From the NCBI GenBank assembly GCA_003216135.1, contig QCJI01000009.1, positions 1 through 39,565 of the forward strand: a stretch of DNA of 39,565 nt, read 5' to 3'. The translations under genes were made by a program, and so were the position numbers. Below the pieces are notes generated by a model. That model was given only the letters and a program-made list of their open reading frames with translations, ran no database searches and was not told the origin of the DNA. Below are positions 27,152-35,752 of the stretch, one piece after another (position 1 is the first letter of the stretch; each line of letters begins with the position of its first letter). The DNA comes from Prochlorococcus sp. AG-409-A22. Its GTDB lineage: Bacteria > Cyanobacteriota > Cyanobacteriia > PCC-6307 > Cyanobiaceae.

Positions 27152-28510
27152 ATGCAAAACCTTCTAAAAGAAAATATTCAAAAAACAGGTAATAAATCTT
27201 CTCGTAGCATTAAAAAATTACTCAAACAAAGATCTTTTGTTGTCGCCATATCACTTTTATTAACAGGCTTAGGAGCATCCATAACAAGCATATCCTTTAA
27301 AACTGGAATTTATTTTATTAACAATTGGAGATTAGCGTTATTAGAACAATTTCCATCTATTGCAGTTCTACCAATTTTTGGTGCTATTGGAGGTGCCTTG
27401 GCAGGGTTTTTAATAAAAAATTTTGCTCCAGCGGCAAAAGGTTCGGGAGTCAGTCAAATAATGGGTTTCTTGAGGCATAAAAAAGTTCCAATGAATCTAA
27501 GAGTAGGATTAGTAAAGCTCATATCTGGCATTATCGCCATTGGTAGTGGCTTCCCATTGGGCCCAGAAGGTCCTTCAGTTCAAATGGGTGGATCTGTTGC
27601 TTGGCAAATGGCAAAATGGCTTAAGGCTCCATTAGCCTTTAGAAGGGTTATAGTCGCTGCGGGAGGTGGAGCAGGAATAGCTGCCGTTTTTAGCGCCCCA
27701 CTAGGAGGCTTTGTTTATGCAATAGAAGAATTATTAAACTCTGCCAGACCAGTAGTTTTATTATTAGTTTTAATCACAACCTTCATAGCCGATTCTTCTG
27801 CTGATATTATTCAAGCCTTAGGTTTAGATCCTAAAGCAGGAGGATTTGATTTCAACTTAGGATTTTTAATCCAAAAAGAATATGACCCATCCGTATTTTT
27901 CTTACCGATTGATTTTCTTTATCTCGTTTTGCTTGGTGTAATTGTTGGGATTTTTGCAGAGCTTTATAGCAGATATGTTCTTCTAATGCAAAATCTTGGA
28001 AAAAGGTGGTATAAAAATAAATTTGTTTTAAAAATGAGTATTTGTGGGCTTATTTTAGGAACTATATATTCTTTCTTACCAAGCACTTTTCACAATTTAG
28101 ATGAATTGCAAAAGATAATAGCTGAACAGAATACAAGTATTGGTATTGCGCTCTTAGCTGTATTAGTACTATTTATTACTACAGGCTTAGCTGCTTCATC
28201 AGGCGCACCTGGAGGGCTATTCTATCCAATGCTCACTTTAGGAGGCGCTATTGGGCTAATAATGGGGAGCTGGGTGGAAATCGCAACAGGTCATGCACCA
28301 AGTACTTATATATTTGCTGGAATGGGTGCTTTTGTAGCTGGCTGCTCGAGAACACCAATCACAGCAATGTTTTTGGCCTTTGCATTAACCAAAAATTTAT
28401 TAATTATGAAGCCCGTTCTCATTAGCTGCATTGCAAGTTTCCTAATAGCAAGAGCATTTAATGAAGAATCAATTTATGAAAGACAAATTCAGATTGAATT
28501 AGAAGATTAA
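27152..28510 (+). CDS. ClC-type chloride channel or Cl-/H+ antiporter
   Basis: 452 residues with about 10 or more hydrophobic segments. The three anion-path signatures are visible: GSGVS (97-101), with Ser98 matching the central serine; GPEGP (137-141), with E139 as the external gating glutamate; and AIEEL with E193 at the place of the internal proton glutamate of E. coli ClcA. GSGFPLGPEGPSVQMGGS and SSGAPGGLFYPMLTLGG also match. Keeping both glutamates suggests an antiporter rather than a pure channel. The Pro of the usual GSGIP is Ser101 here. No CBS domains follow. It probably shares a transcript with acnB. Confidence 0.95.
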   Translation: MQNLLKENIQKTGNKSSRSIKKLLKQRSFVVAISLLLTGLGASITSISFKTGIYFINNWRLALLEQFPSIAVLPIFGAIGGALAGFLIKNFAPAAKGSGVSQIMGFLRHKKVPMNLRVGLVKLISGIIAIGSGFPLGPEGPSVQMGGSVAWQMAKWLKAPLAFRRVIVAAGGGAGIAAVFSAPLGGFVYAIEELLNSARPVVLLLVLITTFIADSSADIIQALGLDPKAGGFDFNLGFLIQKEYDPSVFFLPIDFLYLVLLGVIVGIFAELYSRYVLLMQNLGKRWYKNKFVLKMSICGLILGTIYSFLPSTFHNLDELQKIIAEQNTSIGIALLAVLVLFITTGLAASSGAPGGLFYPMLTLGGAIGLIMGSWVEIATGHAPSTYIFAGMGAFVAGCSRTPITAMFLAFALTKNLLIMKPVLISCIASFLIARAFNEESIYERQIQIELED

Positions 28511-28520
28511 GAATTATTTG

Positions 28521-29375
28521 TCAATCAAAAACAGCAGTTTTGCTGTTATAAACAAAAACTTGATGATTTAAATGTAATCTAACAGCCCTTGCCAAAGCAA
28601 TTCTTTCAATGTCCCTACCTTTTCTAATCAAATCATCAACTTCATCTCTATGACTTACATTGACAGTACATTGTTCTATAATTGGGCCCTCATCCAGATC
28701 TTGAGTGACATAATGTGCAGTGGCACCAATTAATTTAACACCCCTCTTCCATGCACGATGATATGGTTGAGCTCCCTTGAAAGCAGGTAAAAAAGAATGA
28801 TGAATATTTATTACTGAAGAGAAGTCTTTTAAAAAAGAATCACTCAAAATTTGCATATATTTAGCTAGTACAACAAGGTCCACATCAAATTGTTCTAACA
28901 ATTTTAAAATCTGATCTTCAACATCAGATTTCGGTGAATTAACAGTATCAAAATAAAAAAATTGTGAATTAAAGTCTTTCGCAATACTTTCAAGATCAGG
29001 ATGATTAGAAATTATTAGTGGAACATTTATTTTGAGTTCGCCATTTCTTACTCTCCAAAGTAAATCAATTAAACAATGATTTTGTTTACTCACAAAAATA
29101 GCAACATTGGGAATCTCATCTGAATAATTAATATTAAATTTTCCATTGATATCAAATGCAATTTTTTGAAATTTATCAAAAATCTCTTTTCTGTTAATTA
29201 TTGAATGGATACTATTCCATTCAATCCTGCTAAGAAATAGTCCTGCATCTTGATCTGTATGATGATCTGAGTGCTTGATATTTCCACCATAATCCGATAT
29301 CCAACTTGTAAGTTTACTGACAAGACCTGGACGATCAGGACAAACAATTTTGAATATAATTGAGGGAAGTTCCAA
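28521..29375 (-). CDS. purU: Formyltetrahydrofolate deformylase
   Basis: 284 residues. It hydrolyses 10-formyl-THF to formate and THF, balancing one-carbon pools. No ATG fits; the frame starts at TTG 29375 with an in-frame stop a few codons upstream. The N-terminal ACT domain (about 1-80) has FKIVCPDRPGLVSKLTSWI. The formyltransferase core has VVLAKYMQIL, the catalytic NIHHSFLPAFKGA and GATAHYVTQDLDEGPI. The ACT domain separates it from GARTs (PurN). It converges on the ClC gene and is divergent from the FAD oxidoreductase gene (49-base gap). Confidence 0.96.
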   Translation of the reverse strand: MELPSIIFKIVCPDRPGLVSKLTSWISDYGGNIKHSDHHTDQDAGLFLSRIEWNSIHSIINRKEIFDKFQKIAFDINGKFNINYSDEIPNVAIFVSKQNHCLIDLLWRVRNGELKINVPLIISNHPDLESIAKDFNSQFFYFDTVNSPKSDVEDQILKLLEQFDVDLVVLAKYMQILSDSFLKDFSSVINIHHSFLPAFKGAQPYHRAWKRGVKLIGATAHYVTQDLDEGPIIEQCTVNVSHRDEVDDLIRKGRDIERIALARAVRLHLNHQVFVYNSKTAVFD

Positions 29376-29424
29376 AGAAAAATTTAATTATTTAATCAAA
29401 TAAGTAAGTACATCTAATATATCA

Positions 29425-30507
29425 ATGAAAAGACTAAAAGAAAATTTTCACAAACCACATGTACTTATTGTAGGTGCTGGCATCATAGGAAAATTTAACG
29501 CAATAGAACTTGCTGAATTAGGGTATGAAATAACAATTGCAGATCCAGCTTTAGATAAAAACAGTACTAGTGCTGCATTAGGTCTTCTAATGGGAAATAT
29601 GTATCAAAAAAGAAATGGTAGAAGTTGGATACTTAGAAAACAAAGTCTTGAATTATGGCCAAAATGGATCACATTATTGCAAGAATTTAATACAGAATTA
29701 CATATAGAAAAACCATTAATACAGTTGACGACAAATGATGCAAAATTTGAAAAGCTAAAGAAATTTGTTAATGAAAATAAAAATCAGGGACTTGAAGTTT
29801 TAGAAAAAGACTCAATTTTAATTAAGAATATAAATAAAACTTTCAAAACAAAAAATATAAAAGGAATCATTTCAAACAACGATGGAAGAATAGATCCTCT
29901 ATCATTATTAGACACATTAAATGTTTACCTAAAAAATAAAAAAATAAATTTTTTAAAAGATGAAATAATAAAAATTAAAAAATTAAATAGACAGTGGATT
30001 GCAACTTCAAGAAACAATAATGAAATCAAAACTGACGCAATTATCTTATGCAATTCACTTAATGCCCTGAAATTAATAGGCGACAAGCCTCATAAAGTCC
30101 AATTAAAACCAGTTTTAGGACAAGCTATAGAAATTTACGTAGATGAAAAAGAAGTTGATTTTTTGTCCCTTCCAAAGCATTTCAATATTAATGGTAAAAA
30201 CATTCTTACCTTAAGTAAAAATAAAATTATTATTGGTTCTACAGATGAATATCATAATAAACCAGAAGATAATGCCTTCGAAAAACTTACTGATTTTCTA
30301 GAACATCAACCTATATGGCTTAGTAAAGATAAAATTACTAGAAAATGGTTTGGTATAAGATCTCGCCCATTAGGAGAACCATCACCAATTCAGAAAAATT
30401 TAGAAGAGGGGTTGATTTTGTGTACAGGATTTTATAAAAACGGATTTTTACTCGCCCCAGCATGCTCTAATTGGGTTTCTAGTGAACTGAAAAAATACTT
30501 TCTTTAA
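29425..30507 (+). CDS. FAD-dependent amine/D-amino-acid oxidoreductase (ThiO/DadA-like)
   Basis: 360 residues. The N-terminal FAD-binding motif [17 protein letters not shown] starts near residue 17 and the ribose-binding acidic residue follows in ITIADP. The DAO-fold C-terminal signature is seen in [11 protein letters not shown] and [15 protein letters not shown]. The family includes glycine oxidase ThiO (thiazole synthesis), DadA and sarcosine oxidase. ThiO is often fused to ThiG in cyanobacteria, and there is no ThiG here. So the chemistry (oxidation of a small amine or glycine) is likely, but the exact substrate is open. The 3' end overlaps dnaK by 4 bases on the other strand. Confidence 0.85.
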   Translation: MKRLKENFHKPHVLIVGAGIIGKFNAIELAELGYEITIADPALDKNSTSAALGLLMGNMYQKRNGRSWILRKQSLELWPKWITLLQEFNTELHIEKPLIQLTTNDAKFEKLKKFVNENKNQGLEVLEKDSILIKNINKTFKTKNIKGIISNNDGRIDPLSLLDTLNVYLKNKKINFLKDEIIKIKKLNRQWIATSRNNNEIKTDAIILCNSLNALKLIGDKPHKVQLKPVLGQAIEIYVDEKEVDFLSLPKHFNINGKNILTLSKNKIIIGSTDEYHNKPEDNAFEKLTDFLEHQPIWLSKDKITRKWFGIRSRPLGEPSPIQKNLEEGLILCTGFYKNGFLLAPACSNWVSSELKKYFL

Positions 30508-32405
30508 TCTTCCTTTGTCTCTGTAAAATCTGCATCAATAACGTCGTCTCCACCTTTCTCATTAGATTCATTCTGGTCAGGAGCACCTGCAGCAGGAGGC
30601 TGATTACCAGGTTGCTGATATACAGAAGAGCCAACAGCATAAAGTTCTTGCTGAAGTTCTTCTAACAACTTTTTCATCGATTCATAATCTTCTTTTGATG
30701 TTGCTTCTTTTAAAGCCTTACTCTTCTCCTCGACTTTAGACTTTGCATCAGCATCAATCTTGTCACCTAATTCACCAAGTTGCTTTTCTGTCTGATAAAC
30801 AAGAGTTTCAGCTTGGTTTTTAAGATCTATTTTTTCCCTCTTTTCTTTATCTGCAGATGCATTGGATTCTGCATCTTTAACCATTTTGTCAACTTCATTA
30901 TCAGATAAAGTAGAAGCGCCAGTTATAGAGATACTTTGTTCTTTTCCACTTCCTTTATCTTTTGCAGTGACGCTTAAAATACCATTTGCATCAATATCAA
31001 ATGTAACTTCAATTTGAGGGACGCCTCTTGGGGCTGAAGGTATACCATCCAATCTAAAAGTACCTAAGCTTTTGTTATCAGATGCCATCTCTCGTTCACC
31101 CTGTAAAACGTGAATTTCTACATTCGTTTGGCCATCAACAGCTGTTGAATAAGTTTCAGATTTTTTGGTAGGGACTGTTGTATTTCTATTAATCATTTTC
31201 GTCATTACTCCTCCCAAGGTTTCTACTCCAAGAGAAAGTGGTGTAACATCAAGCAACAATATATCTTTAACTTCTCCAGCTAGAACTCCTCCCTGGATAG
31301 CTGCTCCCACCGCTACAACCTCATCTGGATTTACAGTTTGATTAGGTTCTTTACCTATTATTGTTTTAACTAAATCTAATACTGCTGGAATTCTTGATGA
31401 ACCTCCTACCATTACAACCTCATCAATTTCGCTTGTTGAAATTTTTGCATCTTTAATGGCTTGTTCTACAGGAGTCCTACATCTATCAATTAAAGAAGCA
31501 GCCAATTCTTCAAATTTCGCACGAGTTAAATTCAAATCAAGGTGTTTTGGCCCCTCAGGAGTAGCTGTTATAAAAGGTAAATTTATTTCACTTTGTGTGG
31601 CATTAGAAAGCTCAATTTTAGCCTTTTCAGCGGCTTCAGTTAAACGTTGTAAAGCTTGCTTATCTTGTCTGAGATCAATTCCCTCATTTGATTTAAATGC
31701 GCTAGCTAAATGATCAACAATACACTTATCGAAATCATCTCCACCCAAATGAGTATCTCCAGATGTTGAGAGAACCTCAGTTACTCCATCTCCTGCTTCA
31801 ATCACAGAAACATCAAATGTTCCTCCACCAAGATCAAAAACAAGTATTTTTTCATTTTCTTTATCTAAACCATAAGCCAAAGCAGCGGCAGTAGGCTCAT
31901 TAACTATTCTGAGTACTTCTAAACCAGCAATTTTTCCTGCATCTTTTGTAGCCTGTCGTTGAGAATCATTAAAATAAGCAGGCACAGTTATTACTGCCTG
32001 AGTTACTTTTTCACCAAGATATTTTCCTGCATCTTCTGCTAATTTTCTTAAAACTTGAGAACTTACCTCTTCAGGAGAAAACTGTTTATCTAAAATAGGA
32101 CATTTTAATTTTACACTTGAGCCAGATTTTTCAACTGAATAACTTACTTCTTTCGATTCTTCATTTACTTCGTCAACCCTTCTACCGACGAAACGCTTTG
32201 CAGAATAAAAAGTATTTTCAGGATTCATAACAGCTTGTCTTTTTGCAATCTGGCCAACAAGCTGGTCTTTATTTTTTGTATATGCAACAACTGAGGGTGT
32301 TGTTCGGAAACCCTCTGCATTTGCTATTACAGTAGGTTTACCACCTTCCATAACTGCGACACAACTATTAGTTGTTCCTAAGTCGATTCCAACAACCTTA
32401 CCCAT
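30504..32405 (-). CDS. dnaK: Chaperone DnaK (Hsp70)
   Basis: 633 residues from the family-standard ATG at 32405 ([14 protein letters not shown]); the frame runs ten more codons upstream to 32435, which I judge to be leader. ATPase domain about 1-380 with [25 protein letters not shown], and [10 protein letters not shown]. The linker [13 protein letters not shown] is intact, followed by the beta substrate-binding domain and a helical lid. The tail ends with a Pro/Gly/Gln-rich piece and acidic [10 protein letters not shown]. Length fits bacterial DnaK. Cyanobacteria have several DnaK copies; which one this is needs comparison. I see no CIRCE element in the upstream gap. Confidence 0.97.
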   Translation of the reverse strand: MGKVVGIDLGTTNSCVAVMEGGKPTVIANAEGFRTTPSVVAYTKNKDQLVGQIAKRQAVMNPENTFYSAKRFVGRRVDEVNEESKEVSYSVEKSGSSVKLKCPILDKQFSPEEVSSQVLRKLAEDAGKYLGEKVTQAVITVPAYFNDSQRQATKDAGKIAGLEVLRIVNEPTAAALAYGLDKENEKILVFDLGGGTFDVSVIEAGDGVTEVLSTSGDTHLGGDDFDKCIVDHLASAFKSNEGIDLRQDKQALQRLTEAAEKAKIELSNATQSEINLPFITATPEGPKHLDLNLTRAKFEELAASLIDRCRTPVEQAIKDAKISTSEIDEVVMVGGSSRIPAVLDLVKTIIGKEPNQTVNPDEVVAVGAAIQGGVLAGEVKDILLLDVTPLSLGVETLGGVMTKMINRNTTVPTKKSETYSTAVDGQTNVEIHVLQGEREMASDNKSLGTFRLDGIPSAPRGVPQIEVTFDIDANGILSVTAKDKGSGKEQSISITGASTLSDNEVDKMVKDAESNASADKEKREKIDLKNQAETLVYQTEKQLGELGDKIDADAKSKVEEKSKALKEATSKEDYESMKKLLEELQQELYAVGSSVYQQPGNQPPAAGAPDQNESNEKGGDDVIDADFTETKED

Positions 32406-32519
32406 GGGTAAATTCTCATATTTAATATTCTCCATAATCGGTCATCGACGTCATTATTGTTACTCAAAGACGGGGTGTGGTTCCCGAACAGATTTCAAGT
32501 TTTTTCAAAATTTTTAAAA

Positions 32520-33383
32520 ATGATTACAAGTCGAACATCATTTATTGCATTGATTGGCAATCCTGTAACTCACTCTTTATCTCCAATAATGCAAAATGCA
32601 GCCTTACAGCATTTAGGTTTAGATTTAATTTATATAGCAATCCCTTGTAAAGATGGAGATCTAAGATTAGTAATCAACTCTTTGAAAAAAATTAATTGCA
32701 AAGGTTTAAATATTACAATCCCATACAAACAAAAAGTATTTGATCTTTGTGCTGAAGTAACTCCTGTCGCAAAAACAATTAAAGCAATTAATACTCTTAA
32801 ATTAAATTCTAATCAAGAATGGAGTGGAACAAACACAGATGTTGAAGGATTTATTTATCCTTTAAAAGCACTAAATTTAACAAGAAAGGAAGGAATAGTA
32901 CTAGGCTCTGGAGGTGCAGCAAGATCTGTAATCCAAGGGCTCATAAATCTAAACTTCTCAAAAATTACAATAATTTCACGCAATGAAACATCTTTAAATG
33001 GATTAATGAAAAATCTTACAAATCATAGCCAAGTGAAAAGTCTACTAAATAGTGATGACCAAATTAATAATTTGATGGAAGAAACAGATTTGATTGTCAA
33101 TACAACACCAGTAGGAATGACAAAAGAGTCAAATAGCAACAATAATTTATTACCGTACGGAGAAAATTTTTGGCAATCGCTAAATTCTAAAACAATAGTT
33201 TACGATCTTATTTACAACCCGGCTCCAACTCCATTATTAAAATACTGCAATAAAAAAGGATGTCGAACAATAGATGGGACACAAATGCTTATTGCTCAGG
33301 GATTAAAATCACTTTCATTTTGGACAAATGGGTTAGAAGTGCCCTTTGAAATTATGGCTAATGCATTAAAAAAATATCTTTAG
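32520..33383 (+). CDS. aroE: Shikimate dehydrogenase
   Basis: 287 residues from ATG at 32520; the frame continues upstream to a TTG at 32457, but those 21 residues lie in the dnaK/aroE gap and do not look like family sequence. It reduces 3-dehydroshikimate to shikimate with NADPH. Seen: GNPVTHSLSPIMQNAAL near the N-terminus, NITIPYKQKV with the catalytic Lys, NTDVEGF with the catalytic Asp, the nucleotide-binding GSGGAARSV, NTTPVGM, and DLIYNPAPTPLL. Length is normal. It is divergent from dnaK with a 114-base gap between the chosen starts. Confidence 0.96.
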   Translation: MITSRTSFIALIGNPVTHSLSPIMQNAALQHLGLDLIYIAIPCKDGDLRLVINSLKKINCKGLNITIPYKQKVFDLCAEVTPVAKTIKAINTLKLNSNQEWSGTNTDVEGFIYPLKALNLTRKEGIVLGSGGAARSVIQGLINLNFSKITIISRNETSLNGLMKNLTNHSQVKSLLNSDDQINNLMEETDLIVNTTPVGMTKESNSNNNLLPYGENFWQSLNSKTIVYDLIYNPAPTPLLKYCNKKGCRTIDGTQMLIAQGLKSLSFWTNGLEVPFEIMANALKKYL

Positions 33384-33412
33384 GAAAAAACTAATATTAA
33401 TTTTTTAATAAA

Positions 33413-33440
33413 TTGACCATCGTAATGTATGGTAAATAAT
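33413..33440 (+). promoter_or_regulatory. Candidate promoter of rpsF
   Basis: TTGACC at 33413-33418 and AATAAT at 33435-33440 are 16 bases apart, predicting a transcript start near 33447. This would place the hairpin at 33449-33470 at the very 5' end of the message. The -35 match is good; the -10 is fair. Confidence 0.45.
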
Positions 33441-33448
33441 GACCAGAC

Positions 33449-33470
33449 GCTCATTTAATTTCTTATGAGC
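33449..33470 (+). promoter_or_regulatory. Leader hairpin upstream of rpsF
   Basis: GCTCAT and ATGAGC form a perfect 6-bp stem with a 10-base loop. It ends 20 bases before the rpsF ATG. Ribosomal protein S6, with S18, binds its own mRNA leader in several bacteria, so an autoregulatory site is possible, but I cannot match the known S6:S18 consensus with certainty. Confidence 0.4.
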
Positions 33471-33490
33471 CAAAGACCTTGTCTGAAAAA

Positions 33491-33967
33491 ATGACCGAGC
33501 AACAAACTTATTACGAAACAATGTACATCCTCCGCCCAGATATTGCGGAAGACGAAGTTACTAAGCACATTGATAAATACAATAAACTTCTAGAAGAATT
33601 TGGAGGAAAAATACTCGATAGTCAAATGAGAGGTAAAAGAAGACTGGCATATCAAATCGCAAAACATAGAGAAGGAATCTACGTCCAATTAAGTCATCAA
33701 GGTGATGGACAACACATTTTCAAAATTGAAAAGGCAATGAGGTTAGGCGAAGATGTCATCAGGTATTTAACTGTTAAACAAGAAGGTCCTTTGCCAACTC
33801 CCAGATCTTCTAATAAAGATGCGGGAAAAACAGAAAAGGAAAATGCTGAACCTAAAAAAGACACAAAACCTAAAGATGAATCTATAGAAGAAGAAACAAA
33901 ACCAAGTACTCAGGTAGCTGCTGCTGCAAAAGAAATTTCTGAAACTAAAGAAACTGGTGACAGTTAA
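33491..33967 (+). CDS. rpsF: 30S ribosomal protein S6 with long charged C-terminal tail
   Basis: 158 residues from ATG at 33491 ([17 protein letters not shown]); a TTG at 33479 would add four. The S6 fold occupies about 1-97: [36 protein letters not shown], and [13 protein letters not shown]. The remaining 60 or so residues are a low-complexity extension rich in Lys, Glu, Thr and Ala, far beyond the usual S6 length of 95-110. The gene stands alone, without rpsR or ssb, and runs convergent with argG (7-base gap). A hairpin and a candidate promoter lie just upstream. Confidence 0.96.
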   Translation: MTEQQTYYETMYILRPDIAEDEVTKHIDKYNKLLEEFGGKILDSQMRGKRRLAYQIAKHREGIYVQLSHQGDGQHIFKIEKAMRLGEDVIRYLTVKQEGPLPTPRSSNKDAGKTEKENAEPKKDTKPKDESIEEETKPSTQVAAAAKEISETKETGDS

Positions 33968-33974
33968 ATATTAA

Positions 33975-35186
33975 TTATTTATTTTTTGAATTTAATTCTG
34001 CCCATATTTTATTAGACATGCCCCACATATAAATAAACCCTTCGGCTTGCTTATGGTTAAAGATGTCATCTTGACTGTAAGTCGCTAAATCTTCTCTATA
34101 AAGGGAATTATTTTCAGAAAGTCTTCCAATAACAATCGCATTACCTTTATGTAATCTAATCTTTACTCTTCCATTAACCGACCTTTGGGTAAATGAAATA
34201 AAAGCGTCTAAAGCTTGCTTTAAAGGACCAAACCAAAAACCTTGATAAACTAGTTGAGCCCATTTTTTTTCAACTATACCTTTGAAATCTATAACATCTG
34301 AGTTTAATGTTATTGTCTCTAATTCTTGATGAGCTTTGATTAAAAGTAAAAGACCAGGTGATTCATAAATCTCTCTACTCTTAATACCAACAACTCTATC
34401 TTCGATCATATCTATTCTTCCAAATCCATGGGAACCTGCAAGATCATTAGCTTTGCTTATAATCTCTACAGGATTTAATAATTCATTTCCAATTCCAATT
34501 GGAAAGCCATTTTTAAAAACAATTTCTATATCTTGTGGCGAGTTAGGTGCATCATCAATCGATGAAGTCATTGCAAAAATATCTTCAGGGGGTTCCTCCA
34601 TTGGGTCTTCTAATAAACCAGCCTCAATGCTGCGCCCAAGAAGGTTGACATCAATTGAGTATGGTGATTTTTTCGATACCGGAGCAGGAATACCAAATTG
34701 TTCTCCATACAATATTGCTTCTTCCCTACTCATATTCCACTCTCTTGCAGGAGTAACTATTTTTAAATCAGGGGCTAAAGCATTAATAGCTAAATCAAAC
34801 CGAACCTGATCATTTCCTTTGCCAGTACAGCCATGTGCTACTGCATCGGCATTCAATTCTCTTGCAATATTTACAAGCTTTTCAGCAATTAAAGGTCTAG
34901 CCAGAGCTGTAGATAATGGGTATTTTTCTGAATATAATGCATTTGCCCTAATAGCTGGAAAAGCATAACTCTCTATAAAAGTATCTACCAAATTACCAAT
35001 AATTGATTCAGATGCGCCAGACTTTAAAGCTTTTTGTTTAATCACTTCCAAATCTTCCCCTTGCCCAAGATCGGCAACAAAAGTGACAACTTCGGCAATT
35101 CCATATTCATTCTTTAAGTATGGAATACAAACACTTGTATCAACTCCTCCAGAATATGCTAGAACCACCTTTTTTAACTGCTGCAT
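33975..35186 (-). CDS. argG: Argininosuccinate synthase
   Basis: 403 residues. It joins citrulline and aspartate with ATP, the step before argininosuccinate lyase in arginine synthesis. The PP-loop [14 protein letters not shown] opens the protein. Also seen are [23 protein letters not shown], and [17 protein letters not shown]. Length is typical. Its ATG at 35186 follows a strong AAGGAGGT. The small membrane-protein gene ends 39 bases upstream on the same strand. Arginine made here could also feed the speB route elsewhere in the window through agmatine. Confidence 0.98.
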   Translation of the reverse strand: MQQLKKVVLAYSGGVDTSVCIPYLKNEYGIAEVVTFVADLGQGEDLEVIKQKALKSGASESIIGNLVDTFIESYAFPAIRANALYSEKYPLSTALARPLIAEKLVNIARELNADAVAHGCTGKGNDQVRFDLAINALAPDLKIVTPAREWNMSREEAILYGEQFGIPAPVSKKSPYSIDVNLLGRSIEAGLLEDPMEEPPEDIFAMTSSIDDAPNSPQDIEIVFKNGFPIGIGNELLNPVEIISKANDLAGSHGFGRIDMIEDRVVGIKSREIYESPGLLLLIKAHQELETITLNSDVIDFKGIVEKKWAQLVYQGFWFGPLKQALDAFISFTQRSVNGRVKIRLHKGNAIVIGRLSENNSLYREDLATYSQDDIFNHKQAEGFIYMWGMSNKIWAELNSKNK

Positions 35187-35193
35187 TTAAATT

Positions 35194-35201
35194 ACCTCCT
35201 T
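35194..35201 (-). promoter_or_regulatory. Shine-Dalgarno sequence of argG
   Basis: On the minus strand AAGGAGGT stands 7 bases before the argG ATG. It is a complete anti-16S match, rare among genes in this window, and fixes the argG start. Confidence 0.85.
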
Positions 35202-35225
35202 ATACAATTTAAAATCTTGATATAA

Positions 35226-35420
35226 TCAAGAATTACGAATCTTATTTAAAACTAATATTATTGTAACTAAAAGAGCCGGTCCAAAAACTAGTAATAAAAC
35301 AAGATAGTTATTAATTAATAAAACATCAGAATAGAAATGACCAAAAAGTTTAAAGAAGATAGTCATTAAAAATGAAATAGGCCAAATTAAAAAGTATTTT
35401 AAATTTCCTTTATCAAACAA
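35226..35420 (-). CDS. Small hydrophobic membrane protein
   Basis: 64 residues from TTG at 35420; no ATG is available, so the start is uncertain. Two hydrophobic helices are seen, about 9-26 and 37-58, followed by a basic NKIRNS end. The pattern is that of a small two-helix membrane protein. No family is recognised. It lies 39 bases upstream of argG on the same strand and is divergent from the DUF3134-like gene (53-base gap). It could be a chance hydrophobic frame in AT-rich DNA, but it fills the gap neatly and keeps normal composition. Confidence 0.5.
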   Translation of the reverse strand: MFDKGNLKYFLIWPISFLMTIFFKLFGHFYSDVLLINNYLVLLLVFGPALLVTIILVLNKIRNS

Positions 35421-35473
35421 AATTTTTAAAGTGCATAATTATGTATTATCTTATATAAAGAAGATTATTTTCA

Positions 35474-35752
35474 ATGGACCCAGATAAACTAAAACTTAAA
35501 TTAAATGATATAGCTGAAGTTAATCCTGCTTTAACTTGGTACCACAGAGATGATCCAGCTCCTGTATTGCCATTGAGAGAAGAACCTGACCTCTTGTCTT
35601 GGTTAGAGAATACAGGAAGACTTGTGACGGAAGAAGAAGGAGATTCACAAGAAATTAGCACAATAGAAGAAGAGGAACTATCAGCTTTAATGGGAGAAAA
35701 AGAAGATTATAAAACTGAAGAAGACTCATCAGATGATGATTGGGAAGATTAA
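35474..35752 (+). CDS. DUF3134-like conserved cyanobacterial protein
   Basis: 92 residues. The first 50 residues contain NPALTWYHRDDPAPVLPLR and SWLENTGRLV, the pattern I associate with the cyanobacterial DUF3134 family (function unknown). The last 40 residues are strongly acidic, with runs of Glu and Asp, and end SDDDWED. It has no membrane segment and is likely soluble. The 3' end overlaps the mraY frame by 20 bases. Confidence 0.8.
   Translation: MDPDKLKLKLNDIAEVNPALTWYHRDDPAPVLPLREEPDLLSWLENTGRLVTEEEGDSQEISTIEEEELSALMGEKEDYKTEEDSSDDDWED

Noticed and set aside
32457..32519. 21-residue upstream extension of aroE from TTG
   Set aside because: The extension does not resemble AroE and would occupy most of the dnaK/aroE regulatory gap; ATG at 32520 gives the standard N-terminus.
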